From positions 1 through 64,000 of the forward strand of contig JBBIJF010000001.1 of the NCBI GenBank assembly GCA_037446115.1: a stretch of 64,000 nt of DNA, in the 5' to 3' direction. Source of the stretch: JANWXD01 sp037446115. Its GTDB lineage: Bacteria; Acidobacteriota; Terriglobia; Bryobacterales; Bryobacteraceae. A program made the translations under genes and the position numbers. Within the stretch, counting starts at the first letter, position 1. Each line of letters opens with the position of its first letter. Shown piece by piece: positions 43,015 to 55,051 of the stretch. Below the pieces are notes generated by a model. It was not told the DNA's origin and did no database searches. It saw nothing but the letters and a program-made list of their open reading frames with translations.

Positions 43015-43551
43015 ATGACGCAAGCGGCCCTGGAAGTCCTGCTCAAGGAAGAACAAATCCAGGCACGCGTTCGTGAGCTCGGCGCGCAGATCGACGCGGA
43101 TTATCCTGAGGGCGAGCCTCTCTACCTGATCGCGATTCTCAAAGGCGCCTGCTTTTTCCTGGCGGATCTGGCGCGTGCGCTCAAACGCTCGGCTCGGATT
43201 GACTTCATCGGCATCTCCAGCTACGGCAAGGGCACCACGACCTCCGGGGAGGTCAAGCTGACCAAGGATCTGGACATGTCCATCGAGGGGGTGGACGTTC
43301 TGGTCGTCGAAGACATCGTGGACAGCGGGGTCACGCTCAACTACCTGCTGCATGTGCTCGCGCAGCGCAAACCCCGCAGCCTTCGGGTCGTTGCGCTCCT
43401 GGACAAACCCGAGCGCCGGCTCCGGCCGGTGGAGGTGGCCTACGTCGGCTTCCGCATTCCGGACCGCTTCGTCGTCGGCTACGGTCTCGATTACGCCGAG
43501 GATTATCGCAACCTGCGCGACATCTGCGTGCTGGAATTGCCCCAGACCTGA
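43015..43551 (+). CDS. hpt: Hypoxanthine phosphoribosyltransferase
   Basis: 178 residues. Converts hypoxanthine (and guanine) with PRPP to IMP (GMP) in purine salvage. YLIAILKGACFFLADLAR holds the pyrophosphate-binding loop, ISSYGKGTTTSGEVKLTKDL is the flexible loop, and VLVVEDIVDSGVTLNYLL is the PRPP motif with the two acidic residues. The C-terminal RFVVGYGLDYAEDYRNLRDICVL completes the purine site. Co-located with the exported coiled-coil gene with a 7-nt gap. Confidence 0.95.
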   Translation: MTQAALEVLLKEEQIQARVRELGAQIDADYPEGEPLYLIAILKGACFFLADLARALKRSARIDFIGISSYGKGTTTSGEVKLTKDLDMSIEGVDVLVVEDIVDSGVTLNYLLHVLAQRKPRSLRVVALLDKPERRLRPVEVAYVGFRIPDRFVVGYGLDYAEDYRNLRDICVLELPQT

Positions 43552-43569
43552 GCCCCGGAGCGCCCGGGT

Positions 43570-45645
43570 CTAAAATCCCAGCTCCTTGAGCAGAGCCTCC
43601 GCCCGGTAGACTTTGCGCAACGCTTCGATGACCGCCTGGCTTGCGACGTGAATCGAGCGGGCCTGGGTGTCGGTGTAGACAAACCGGTCCGGCAGGCTCT
43701 CCAGATTGCCGTCGAAGAGAATCCCGACAATCTCCCCGTGGATGTTGACGGTGGGGCTACCGGAGTTGCCCCCGTGCGTGTCGGCCGTCGTCACGAAGTT
43801 CAGCGGGGTTTGCAAATCGAGGCGGGACTTGGCCGCAACCCACCGCTCCGGGAGACGGTAGGGCTCTTTTCCCGTGGCCCTCCGGTACAGCCCTGCGAAG
43901 GTTGTGGCGTAGGGGAGTCGCTCGCCGGCGTCGTTGCGGTAGCCCATGACCGGTCCGTAAGAGATCCGCAGACTGAAGGTGGCGTCCGGGTAATCCGAGG
44001 CCCCGTACAAGCGGAATCGCAATTGCGCGATCTTGGCGGCACTGGTGGTCAGCACAGCCTCCACCTGATCCTCGTAGCGCCGCCGCAGTTCCCGCGCCCG
44101 CGGCTCGAGCAGCAAAGCCAGCCGTACCATCCCGTCTTCGGACTGGCGTACCGCTTGGGCGCTTGAGGCCAGCCGTTTGCGCTCCTCCACGTCGGCCAGC
44201 CGGCTGGAGGAGACGTACTGCGAGGCCGCCTCAGCCGGGCCCTTTCCTCCCAGCACGCCGCGGACCGTGGGATCCTCAGCCCCGAGCTCCCGCCGCAGGA
44301 ACTCGAAGTAGTCCGCCAGCACCGCGGCCTCCATGGAGGGTGTGATCGGGATCCCTGCATAGAGAGATGCTTCCAGGCTGGGCAGCGCTGCGTCCCGGTA
44401 CTCTCGCAAACGCTCCGCGTCCGGCTTGCCGCGCTCTTCGGCCAGCCGCACCACGTGCCGCGCGATCCGGAGCAGGTCGGAGCCGCGCGTGGCGCCCGCC
44501 TCGAGCAACCAGTAGGCTTTGAAATCCGCCTGGAAGGCTCGGTGTGCCGCCGCCACTTCTTCCCACACCTTGCCGAATTCGCGGCGTAGTTCCGGATCTT
44601 TGTCTGCGGCTGCCCGGAGCTCGTCTTCCTGGCGGCGCTTGAGTTCCATCAGCTTCGGGTCGCGCAGACCTCGCAGGAAACCGGTGTACGCTTTGTAACT
44701 GTTCTGCTGGGAGAAGAGGTTGTCACGTGCCACACGCTTGTTCTCAGGGCTCTGGGCTGAGTAGGCCTCCAGCGCCCGGATCAGAGACTCCAAGCGCCGG
44801 TGCAGGAGCGGATAGGAGACGTCCCGAAAGAACTCGAGCTGCGCATAGGTCGCCAGCCGGCCCGTGCTGGCCGGGTGGCCCGAGACAAACACGAGTTCGC
44901 CTTCCTTGACGCCGTGCCGGCTCCATCGCAAATAGTTGGGCGTTTCCGCGGGCCTGCCCTTCTCGTATGCCCGCAGGAAGGCCACATCCAGACAGTAGCG
45001 GGGATATGTGAAATTGTCCGGATCGCCCCCGAAAAACGCGATGTCCGTCTCGGGAGCAAACACAAGGCGGACGTCGTCGTACTTCTTGTACTGATAGAGG
45101 TGATACCATCCGCCGGAGTAAAGCGTGACCACCTCGCAGCGCAATCCCGTCCGTTCCGTGCACTCTTTCTCGATCCGTGCCATGTTCGCCTTCCGCCTCC
45201 GGTTCGCTTCCGCCGCCGGAGTTTCAGGCGGGATGCCTTCGTTTACCTGTGCCGTCACGTCGTCGATCCGCTCCAGCACCTGCGCCTCCAGGTCGGGACA
45301 ACGGCGTTCCTCCGCCTGTGAGGGCGCGTAGAACCCGTTCGCCATGTAGTCGTGCTCCTTGGTGCTGAGCTGCTGGATGCACTCGGAGGCGACGTGATGA
45401 TTGGTGAAGATCAAACCGCGCGGCGAGACAAAGGAACCGGAGGCTCCTACGCGCACCGAAGCTCGCTGGAGGCGCTCCAGAAACGAATCGGTCACCTGGA
45501 CCCCATACTTCGCCCGGATCTTTTCCTTCGGGAAGCGGTTCGGCAGCCAGATCCCCTCGTCCGCGGTGGAGCACAGCGCGACAAGCAGTGTGCCGGCAAG
45601 AGACCGGCAGAAACGGCTGGAAAGCAAAAAGCGGTTTATTTTCAT
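43570..45645 (-). CDS. S46-family dipeptidyl peptidase (DPP7/DPP11-like)
   Basis: 691 residues, normal for the family. A signal peptide (about 1-28) is followed by the chymotrypsin-like domain with the His block SPRGLIFTNHHVASECIQQLS (in two pieces, near residue 83) and, near the C-terminus, the serine in THGGNSGSPTVNIHGEIVG. The helical S46 insertion lies between. These enzymes remove dipeptides from peptide N-termini in the periplasm. The residue after FD in GILFDGN is Gly rather than Arg, which in characterised members goes with hydrophobic P1 preference (DPP7-like) rather than acidic (DPP11). Peptides released may feed amino acid uptake. Confidence 0.9.
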   Translation of the reverse strand: MKINRFLLSSRFCRSLAGTLLVALCSTADEGIWLPNRFPKEKIRAKYGVQVTDSFLERLQRASVRVGASGSFVSPRGLIFTNHHVASECIQQLSTKEHDYMANGFYAPSQAEERRCPDLEAQVLERIDDVTAQVNEGIPPETPAAEANRRRKANMARIEKECTERTGLRCEVVTLYSGGWYHLYQYKKYDDVRLVFAPETDIAFFGGDPDNFTYPRYCLDVAFLRAYEKGRPAETPNYLRWSRHGVKEGELVFVSGHPASTGRLATYAQLEFFRDVSYPLLHRRLESLIRALEAYSAQSPENKRVARDNLFSQQNSYKAYTGFLRGLRDPKLMELKRRQEDELRAAADKDPELRREFGKVWEEVAAAHRAFQADFKAYWLLEAGATRGSDLLRIARHVVRLAEERGKPDAERLREYRDAALPSLEASLYAGIPITPSMEAAVLADYFEFLRRELGAEDPTVRGVLGGKGPAEAASQYVSSSRLADVEERKRLASSAQAVRQSEDGMVRLALLLEPRARELRRRYEDQVEAVLTTSAAKIAQLRFRLYGASDYPDATFSLRISYGPVMGYRNDAGERLPYATTFAGLYRRATGKEPYRLPERWVAAKSRLDLQTPLNFVTTADTHGGNSGSPTVNIHGEIVGILFDGNLESLPDRFVYTDTQARSIHVASQAVIEALRKVYRAEALLKELGF

Positions 45646-45740
45646 AGTCTTACAGGAGAAATGCTCAAGCGTAAATTCCCTTTTGCACCCTCGATGTGCG
45701 ATAGTGAAAGTAGAAGGAGTTTGCCACTGACAAGTTTGCC

Positions 45741-47096
45741 ATGACGCAGGTCAGCGAGGCGATTGCCCGCTATCACAAGCTTATCCAGTCTCCACCCTAT
45801 CAGGATCTGGCCTGGGCGGAGGAGCTCCAACACCGCATGCTGGAGGCCCATTTGAGCTCGGGCGGAAGGCCGATCACGCCTTTTCTGCGGCCCCACTTCC
45901 TCACACGCCGCGGCTATCAAGCCCTCGTGCGAGCCGCCGAAGCTTTGTTTTCGGCCATTGACCGGATCAAGCAGATGGTCCTGGCCAACCCGGCCCTGCT
46001 GGCACAGATCGAGCTGCTCCCGGCCGAGAAGATGCTGGCCTCGGTGGATCCCGGCTATTCGTTTCTCTCGGTGACTTCCTTGCTCGACACGCACTTCGAC
46101 AATGGATCCCTGCATTTCGTCAACTACAATTCCGACACGGCTCCCGGGGTGGCCTATGGAGAAGTGCTGGCCGACCTCTTTTACGAAGCGCCTCCCGTGA
46201 AAGAGTTCCGCCGTCGCTACAAGCTGACGAAGCTGGGCGGCGCCCGACATCTGGTCCGGGCGGTGCTGGAGGCTTACAAACAGTTCGGGGGAAAGCGCAA
46301 GCCCAACATCGGTGTACTGGAATTTCGCCAGCCGTTCCAAGCCTCGGAGTCGGGCGAGTACGTGTTGCTGTGCGAACTGTTCCGGCGCGCCGGCTACGCA
46401 GCACAGGTGGTGTCCCCGGACGCGCTGGACTACAAGGGAGGCGTGCTCCGCCAAGGTGACTTCACGATTGACGTGGTCTTCCGTCGCGTCAAGGTCCACG
46501 AGTTCCTGCTGCGCTTTGACCTTTCGCACCCGCTCGTCCGAGCCTACCGCGACCGGGCGGTTTGCGTCGTCAACAGCTTTCGGTCCGAGCTGGCCCACAA
46601 GCGCGCATTGTTTGCCCTGCTGACGGACGACAGCATCACGTCCGGATTCCCTGCCGGCGAGCGGCGGGCCATCGGGCAGTACATCCCCTGGACACGCGTG
46701 GTGCGCGAGACACGAACGACGTACAAGGGCCAGGAGATTGATCTCGCCGAGTTCATCCTCAAGAACCGCGAGCGCCTGGTGCTGAAGCCGAACGACGACA
46801 CCGGGGACCATCATGCCGTACGCGGCTGGGAGACGGACCAGAGCGGATGGGAGCGTGCGCTCCGCATGGCCACGCGATACCCCTACGTCGTACAGGAACG
46901 TGTGGAGCCCGTCCGCGCCGTTTTCCCGCTTTTCCGCTACGGCGAATTGGAACTGCGCGAACTACAGGTGGACGTCCACCCGCACGCCTATCTGGGCAAG
47001 GTGGAAGGGTGCTCGAGCTGGGTCTCGGATCCGACGGCCAAAGGCTTCTCGAGCATTGCGGGGTTGACGCCGACGTTCATTCTGGAAAGCAAGTAG
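45741..47096 (+). CDS. Circularly permuted ATP-grasp-like protein
   Basis: 451 residues, soluble, with no signal peptide. The N-terminal half includes DPGYSFLSVTSLLDTHFDNG and VNYNSDTAPGVAYGEVLADL. The C-terminal half has LVLKPNDDTGDHHAVRGWE followed by YVVQERVEPV and ELQVDVHPHAYLG, which read as the ATP-grasp lysine, metal and gamma-phosphate motifs of circularly permuted ATP-grasp / glutathionylspermidine-synthase-like proteins. These ligate carboxylates to amines with ATP. No amidase or transglutaminase partner, often found with this family, is adjacent. Substrate unknown. Confidence 0.7.
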   Translation: MTQVSEAIARYHKLIQSPPYQDLAWAEELQHRMLEAHLSSGGRPITPFLRPHFLTRRGYQALVRAAEALFSAIDRIKQMVLANPALLAQIELLPAEKMLASVDPGYSFLSVTSLLDTHFDNGSLHFVNYNSDTAPGVAYGEVLADLFYEAPPVKEFRRRYKLTKLGGARHLVRAVLEAYKQFGGKRKPNIGVLEFRQPFQASESGEYVLLCELFRRAGYAAQVVSPDALDYKGGVLRQGDFTIDVVFRRVKVHEFLLRFDLSHPLVRAYRDRAVCVVNSFRSELAHKRALFALLTDDSITSGFPAGERRAIGQYIPWTRVVRETRTTYKGQEIDLAEFILKNRERLVLKPNDDTGDHHAVRGWETDQSGWERALRMATRYPYVVQERVEPVRAVFPLFRYGELELRELQVDVHPHAYLGKVEGCSSWVSDPTAKGFSSIAGLTPTFILESK

Positions 47097-47180
47097 CCCG
47101 AGCCCGACCGGCGGGCTGTTGCTGCGCCGGAGAGGCGAGATTCGAGGCCCAAGGATCGGCAAGGCTGCCTGCCGCCTTTC

Positions 47181-48122
47181 TCAACCGCCGGACCGCTCGA
47201 AGCTGACCACCGCCCGGAGATTGGCGACGCCCGCCGTGTAGCGCGAGTCCACCACTTCAAAGGCGACGGCGTCCTCCATCCAGTCATGCCAGACGCCGTC
47301 GGGATCGTGCGAGGCCGCCGTGAGCGTGTACTGCTGCGGACAGAGGTTACAAGCGAAGGAGAACAGCACACGCAGCGTCTCCCCGGGCCGGCAGGGACCC
47401 AGACGCACGCGCTCCAGTTCCGTGTTGGTGCCGTAAACCTCAAAGCCGATCCGGGTGCGAATCATGATCCCGACGACCGGATCTTCCACAGACTGGCGGA
47501 ACCGGACCGTTACGCGCACTGCCACCGGGCGCCCGCTTTCCCAAACCACCGTAGGCCGCCCGAACTCGTCCAGAGTCTCCAACTCGACCAGTTCGGCCCG
47601 TCCGTCTCCGCGGCGAAAGGCCGGATCCAGAGCCACGCGTGCCGATTCCCCCCACCGGCGCAGCCGCCTGAGGACGTGACGCCGCCACGTCGCCAGCACG
47701 TCCCGGGCGGCTCCCCGGGCCGCCAGCCTGCCTTGGTGCAGCCACCAGATCTCATCCGCCGCGGCCTCGAGCAGCGCCTCATCGTGTGAGGCGATGAGCA
47801 CGGTGGTTCCGCGCCGGCGAAGGCGTTCGATGGCTGCCCGAGCCTGGTGCTTGACCACCGGATCCCTTGTGTCCAGTGCATGATCGAGCAGCAGAACGTC
47901 TACGGGGCTGAAATCGAGCTCGTCATCGGGCCGCAGCAGGCGGGCGGGGCCCGCTCTCTGTAACTCGCCGGCCACCGGACGGACCAGACCGGCCGCAAGG
48001 CGCAGCAGCTCGTGCTGTCCGGCTGTGTCTTCGCCGATCACACCAATCACCGCACCCGCCGGCGCTTCCGCCGTGAATTCCGCCAGCGGCGGAGAAAAGA
48101 CGTTGGCAAAGATCACGCCCAT
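47181..48122 (-). CDS. Degenerate ABC-type ATPase fused to a Wzt-like C-terminal domain
   Basis: 313 residues. The N-terminal half follows the ABC ATPase layout but has lost its catalytic residues: the Walker A position reads GEDTAGQH (30-37), without the Gly-Lys-Ser/Thr end, the ABC signature (LSGGQ) is absent, and Walker B reads LLLDH (77-81) with His in place of the catalytic Glu. The switch His is kept (IASHD, H113). Residues from about 170 onwards form a beta-sandwich like the Wzt C-terminal glycan-binding domain (PVAVRVTVRFRQSVEDPVVGI, LFSFACNLCPQQYTLTAA). There is no cognate permease nearby. Probably a non-hydrolysing regulator or glycan-binding protein. Confidence 0.75.
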   Translation of the reverse strand: MGVIFANVFSPPLAEFTAEAPAGAVIGVIGEDTAGQHELLRLAAGLVRPVAGELQRAGPARLLRPDDELDFSPVDVLLLDHALDTRDPVVKHQARAAIERLRRRGTTVLIASHDEALLEAAADEIWWLHQGRLAARGAARDVLATWRRHVLRRLRRWGESARVALDPAFRRGDGRAELVELETLDEFGRPTVVWESGRPVAVRVTVRFRQSVEDPVVGIMIRTRIGFEVYGTNTELERVRLGPCRPGETLRVLFSFACNLCPQQYTLTAASHDPDGVWHDWMEDAVAFEVVDSRYTAGVANLRAVVSFERSGG

Positions 48123-48241
48123 CGCTTATCCAGAATACGCGCGGCGGACGCTCCCGAGTTTGAGCTCGCTGTCGGCTCCCACCCAGGCCCGCGCTATGCT
48201 ATAGCTGATACGAAGAAGCTGGGCGCCCACGGAGATCAGCC

Positions 48242-51394
<3,153 letters not shown>

Positions 51395-51449
51395 AGGCGG
51401 ACGCAGCCGGGCCGGCGCAGTTTTGCCGAGACTGTCCGGTGGCGGCGGC

Positions 51450-51455
51450 TATAAT
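51450..51455 (+). promoter_or_regulatory. Consensus -10 (TATAAT) of the VWA protein gene
   Basis: TATAAT ends 15 nt before the ATG at 51471, predicting a leader of about eight bases. No clear -35. Confidence 0.4.
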
Positions 51456-51470
51456 CAAGGCAGAGGCGCC

Positions 51471-52409
51471 ATGAAAACCGTCGTTGCCGCTGCGCTGCTC
51501 ACCGCATGGGTCTGCGCTGCGCGGGCCAGCGACCAGACCGCCTCCCAGGCGGCGCAGGGAGATCTCGACGAGCGGACCCGCATCATCCTTGACGTCACGC
51601 GCGTCAACCTCCTGTTTACCGTCACGGACAAGAAAGGCCGGTTTGTCACCAACCTCACCCGCGACGACTTCATCGTCCGGGAGGGCAAGCGGCAACAGAA
51701 GATCCTCGAGTTCGCCGCAGAAACGGATTTGCCGTTGCGGCTGGCGATCCTGATCGACACGAGCAACAGCGTCCGGCCCCGGTTCCGGTTTATCCAGGAA
51801 GCAGCGATCGAGTTCATCAACAGCGTCATCCGACCCCATCAGGACAAAGCTGCCATCGTCAGCTTTGATACGGCTCCGGAATTGCAATCCGATCTGAGCG
51901 GCGACATCGAACAGCTCACCAACACGGTCCGGCAGCTACGGCCTGGAGGCGGTACGGCTCTTTACGACGCGATCTTTTACGCCGCGCGTGACAAGCTCAT
52001 GCAGGACCAGCCGCGGCACAAGTTCCGCCGCGCCATGGTCATCCTAAGCGATGGGGAGGACAACCAGAGCCGTTACTCCCGCGACCAGGCTCTGGAGATG
52101 GCGCAGAAGGCGGACGTCGTGATCTATTGCATCTCGACCAACATCTCCCGGGCGGAAACCGACGGCGACAAGGTTCTCAAGTATTTAGCCTCCGAAACGG
52201 GCGGTCTGACATTCTTCCCATTCAAAGTGGAAGATCTGGCGCAGTCGTTTGAGAACATCGCAAACGAACTCCGCCACCAGTACAACATCCTGTACCGGCC
52301 GGACCCGCTTCGCACCGATGGCTCCTACCAGGAAGTGGAGGTCCGGGTAAAGGACCGCAAGGATCTGATTGTGCGGGCGCGCAAGGGATACTACGCGCCG
52401 AAACTCTGA
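51471..52409 (+). CDS. VWFA-domain protein, acidobacterial type
   Basis: 312 residues from the ATG at 51471; earlier starts lack a signal peptide. A signal peptide (about 1-19) is followed by an N-terminal beta region (VNLLFTVTDKKGRFVTNLTRDDFIVREGKRQQ in pieces), typical of the acidobacterial VWFA family. The von Willebrand A domain has the metal-ion site LAILIDTSNSVRPRF (DxSxS replaced by DTSNS), then GGGTALYDAIFYA with Thr and VILSDGEDNQSRYS with Asp. It probably binds a ligand in the periplasm in a metal-dependent way. Confidence 0.9.
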   Translation: MKTVVAAALLTAWVCAARASDQTASQAAQGDLDERTRIILDVTRVNLLFTVTDKKGRFVTNLTRDDFIVREGKRQQKILEFAAETDLPLRLAILIDTSNSVRPRFRFIQEAAIEFINSVIRPHQDKAAIVSFDTAPELQSDLSGDIEQLTNTVRQLRPGGGTALYDAIFYAARDKLMQDQPRHKFRRAMVILSDGEDNQSRYSRDQALEMAQKADVVIYCISTNISRAETDGDKVLKYLASETGGLTFFPFKVEDLAQSFENIANELRHQYNILYRPDPLRTDGSYQEVEVRVKDRKDLIVRARKGYYAPKL

Positions 52410-52515
52410 CCGAACTGGCAGGTCCGCACTGCGCTCCGACCCCGCGACCAGCTCGTGGGGCGTCGCGCGCCCGGGCTTGCCTGTCGCGATCCAGCCACCC
52501 GCAGGCGTTACGGGC

Positions 52516-54948
52516 CTAGCGGACCGCCATCGTAACCGCAGGCAGACTGGAGGTCCGCCCAACCGTCAGGACCACCGGGACGAAATCGCCAGGCTCGATG
52601 TTCCACGGCACGCGAGCGTTCACCTGCAGTACGCCGGAGACCAGGCCCGGAGCTGCGCCCGCGTAGAGAACTTCCGCAGCCGCTCCACCGATCCGCACCG
52701 CGACGGGAAGCCTTGGGACCGGCAGGATACCCCAGGCGAGCACGCCGTCCCGGCCGGCCGGGTCGGTCTCACCTGCGCCGGTGGCGAAAATCGAGATGAT
52801 CGAACCTCGCGGTGCGGGATTGGCGGGCGAATTGACCGTGATACCGTCTTCGTTCAGAATCGCCCCCTGCCCGCGACCGCTTTGATCGAGCGTAAAGATT
52901 CCCGGAGCGGAGGACGCGACAAGTACAAACAGACTCTGCGTGCGCCGGCCCTGATACTCGACCTCGACAAGCGTTACCGACCTCCCCGCCACCGAGTATG
53001 GCACGACCGCGCTTGCCTGCTGGGCCTGGACCGCCACAAGAGGCGCGGCAATGCCGTCAAAGAGAATCCGCGTACCGGCAAGCTGCGTGGCGACGCGCCC
53101 GGAGGAGTCCAGTTGCAGGCCGACCGCCGTTTCCGGCCCGAGGTTCGACCCGAACAGTGTCACAATCTGGCCGGGTGCCACAGCACCCGCCTCATAGCTG
53201 GCGCCGTTGACGACGGCAAACGAAGCGGCGGAAGGCCGGCGAAACCGCGCAGAGACGATGTGCTGTCCCCGGACTGTCAGCGCCTGCGGGTTGGTACGGC
53301 CGCCCAAGTCCCCTCCCCAAAAGTCAAACACGAAGCCTGCGTTTGGCGCCGCCCACAATTCGACGACCGTCCCTTCCTCGAAGTAATTGTCGGCGGCATC
53401 CGGCGTGCGGGTCACGGTTCCCCCGCTCGAGCGGGTAAGCTCGAACAGGTACTGTGTGGTGAAGTTGGCGGTGAAAGTCCGGGATTCCTCCGGGGCCGTA
53501 ATCGCGTGAGTTTGTCCGCCGCCGTCGCTCCAGTCACGAAACAGATACCGAACCGCCGTACCGGTCTGGGGCGTCGTCACTCCGATCGTGTGGCTCGTGC
53601 CCGGAGTCCACACAAAGCTCTGGGGAGCGGTGTACCGCATTCCGTCAACGGTGATCGCAAGCCCCGGCGGATTCGTGGTCACGGTGATCAACGCAGAGCG
53701 AGTGAACTGCGCCGTCACCAGGTTCTCGCCGCGGACAAGGATCTCTTTGGGATTGGCGGAGCCGCTTTGCGTGCCGGTCCAACCCAAAAAGGAAAATCCT
53801 GCGGCGGGAATTGCCGTCAGCCGGACCATAGAGCGGTTCCTGTAATAACCACCGTCGGGTGCGGGCTCGAGCTCTATGGTCCCGCTGCCGGCAGGCGCCA
53901 CGTCCAACGAGAAACGGCGTTGAACCACGAAATGGGCTGTGTACACGGTGATGGAATCCGAGATGGTCACAGTATGGGACTGCGGGCCATCGTCGCTCCA
54001 GCGCCCGAAGAGATATCGGGTGCCGCCACTCCCTTGAGGAGATTCCACAGCCAGCGAGTGGACGCTACCCGGCGCCCAGTCGAACGACACCGGCGCCGTA
54101 TACCGGGCGCCATCCACGATCACCTCGAGCCCCGGAGGATTTGTCGCCACGGTGACGGAACGGGCCGGCTGGCCGTACATTCGCCGGACGGCGTCAATGT
54201 CACCCGCCGAAAGAGTGGTGCCTTCGCCGATGGGAATGCCCGGGGGGATCGTCTCGATGGTGGGCAGTCCGTTGCGGGTAAAGGTCGTCGCCCGGTAATG
54301 CATGATCGAGGCGTAATCATAAGGCCCGACATCATCGCCCAGTTCGATCTCCTGGTCGAAATTGAAGACATATCGCTTGTCAACGTTTGCAAACAGAATG
54401 GTCACGTACCGGTCGCGGTCATTGCGCGACTGCTCGTGCCATAACCCTACGGCGTGACCGATCTCGTGGATGATCGCAGCAGTGCCGCATCCGTCATCCA
54501 GGTTAATGCGCTGGGCGCCGCCGACCATCCCCACCGACGAGGAACAGGTACCCGTCCCGGTCTGGCGGAAGAAACGAACGTAACTCGTCTCGGTCGTGCG
54601 CGAAACCAGGCGTATCGGGGTGTTCGCGTTCCAGTGTTGAATGGCGTCCAGCACGCGCTGCGGATTGGGCAGATCCGATTCAATCACGTAGGGGATGACG
54701 CCCCCGGGCCAGCGGCGCGCCGGGAGGTTGATCACCGAAGCGTCACGCCGTCCTGAAGCGGCGATCGCTTCCAGCTCACTTGCGGTTCCCAGAACAATGT
54801 CCCCCTCCAACAGAGCCAGCCCGCCGACTACCTCGTAGGTCAGCAGCTTGCCCCGGTGCCAGACGGTGCGAATGTCGGGCCGGCCGGCGGCATGCAGGGC
54901 CGCAACCGAGCAGACCAGGAGGGCCACCAGCAAAACCCTGCGAGACAT
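52516..54948 (-). CDS. Secreted astacin-family (M12A) metalloprotease with repeat domains and TIGR03437-like C-terminus
   Basis: 810 residues from the ATG at 54948. A signal peptide (about 1-20) is followed by a short propeptide that includes LLEGDI (residues 46-51), matching the FXGD 'aspartate switch' of pro-astacins with Asp50. The catalytic domain has the complete astacin zinc signature HEIGHAVGLWHEQSRNDR at residues 161-178 and the Met-turn SIMHY at 214-218. Four Ig-like/bacterial repeats of about 80 residues follow, each with a PGLxVxVDGxRYTAP-type pattern. The C-terminal 240 residues resemble the Solibacter-type C-terminal domain, GQIVTLFGSNLGP. Probably secreted and self-inhibited until cleaved. 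Confidence 0.9.
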   Translation of the reverse strand: MSRRVLLVALLVCSVAALHAAGRPDIRTVWHRGKLLTYEVVGGLALLEGDIVLGTASELEAIAASGRRDASVINLPARRWPGGVIPYVIESDLPNPQRVLDAIQHWNANTPIRLVSRTTETSYVRFFRQTGTGTCSSSVGMVGGAQRINLDDGCGTAAIIHEIGHAVGLWHEQSRNDRDRYVTILFANVDKRYVFNFDQEIELGDDVGPYDYASIMHYRATTFTRNGLPTIETIPPGIPIGEGTTLSAGDIDAVRRMYGQPARSVTVATNPPGLEVIVDGARYTAPVSFDWAPGSVHSLAVESPQGSGGTRYLFGRWSDDGPQSHTVTISDSITVYTAHFVVQRRFSLDVAPAGSGTIELEPAPDGGYYRNRSMVRLTAIPAAGFSFLGWTGTQSGSANPKEILVRGENLVTAQFTRSALITVTTNPPGLAITVDGMRYTAPQSFVWTPGTSHTIGVTTPQTGTAVRYLFRDWSDGGGQTHAITAPEESRTFTANFTTQYLFELTRSSGGTVTRTPDAADNYFEEGTVVELWAAPNAGFVFDFWGGDLGGRTNPQALTVRGQHIVSARFRRPSAASFAVVNGASYEAGAVAPGQIVTLFGSNLGPETAVGLQLDSSGRVATQLAGTRILFDGIAAPLVAVQAQQASAVVPYSVAGRSVTLVEVEYQGRRTQSLFVLVASSAPGIFTLDQSGRGQGAILNEDGITVNSPANPAPRGSIISIFATGAGETDPAGRDGVLAWGILPVPRLPVAVRIGGAAAEVLYAGAAPGLVSGVLQVNARVPWNIEPGDFVPVVLTVGRTSSLPAVTMAVR

Positions 54949-54984
54949 ACCTTTGATGCTAAGACAACGCCGGGGCGTTTCGGG

Positions 54985-55014
54985 TTGCTGGCGCAGGGGC
55001 TGCGCCGGTATATT
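54985..55014 (+). promoter_or_regulatory. Candidate promoter of the PAS-GAF kinase
   Basis: TTGCTG (54985-54990), 18-nt spacer, TATATT (55009-55014). The -10 matches five of six; the -35 keeps TTG only. It lies 37 nt before the GTG at 55052, in the gap divergent to the astacin gene. Confidence 0.4.
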
Positions 55015-55051
55015 CGATACGTCTAGCTGCTCAAGCCGGCAATTGATCATC

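Noticed and set aside
52369..54444. 691-residue plus-strand open frame
   Set aside because: Antisense to the astacin gene, which has full catalytic motifs.
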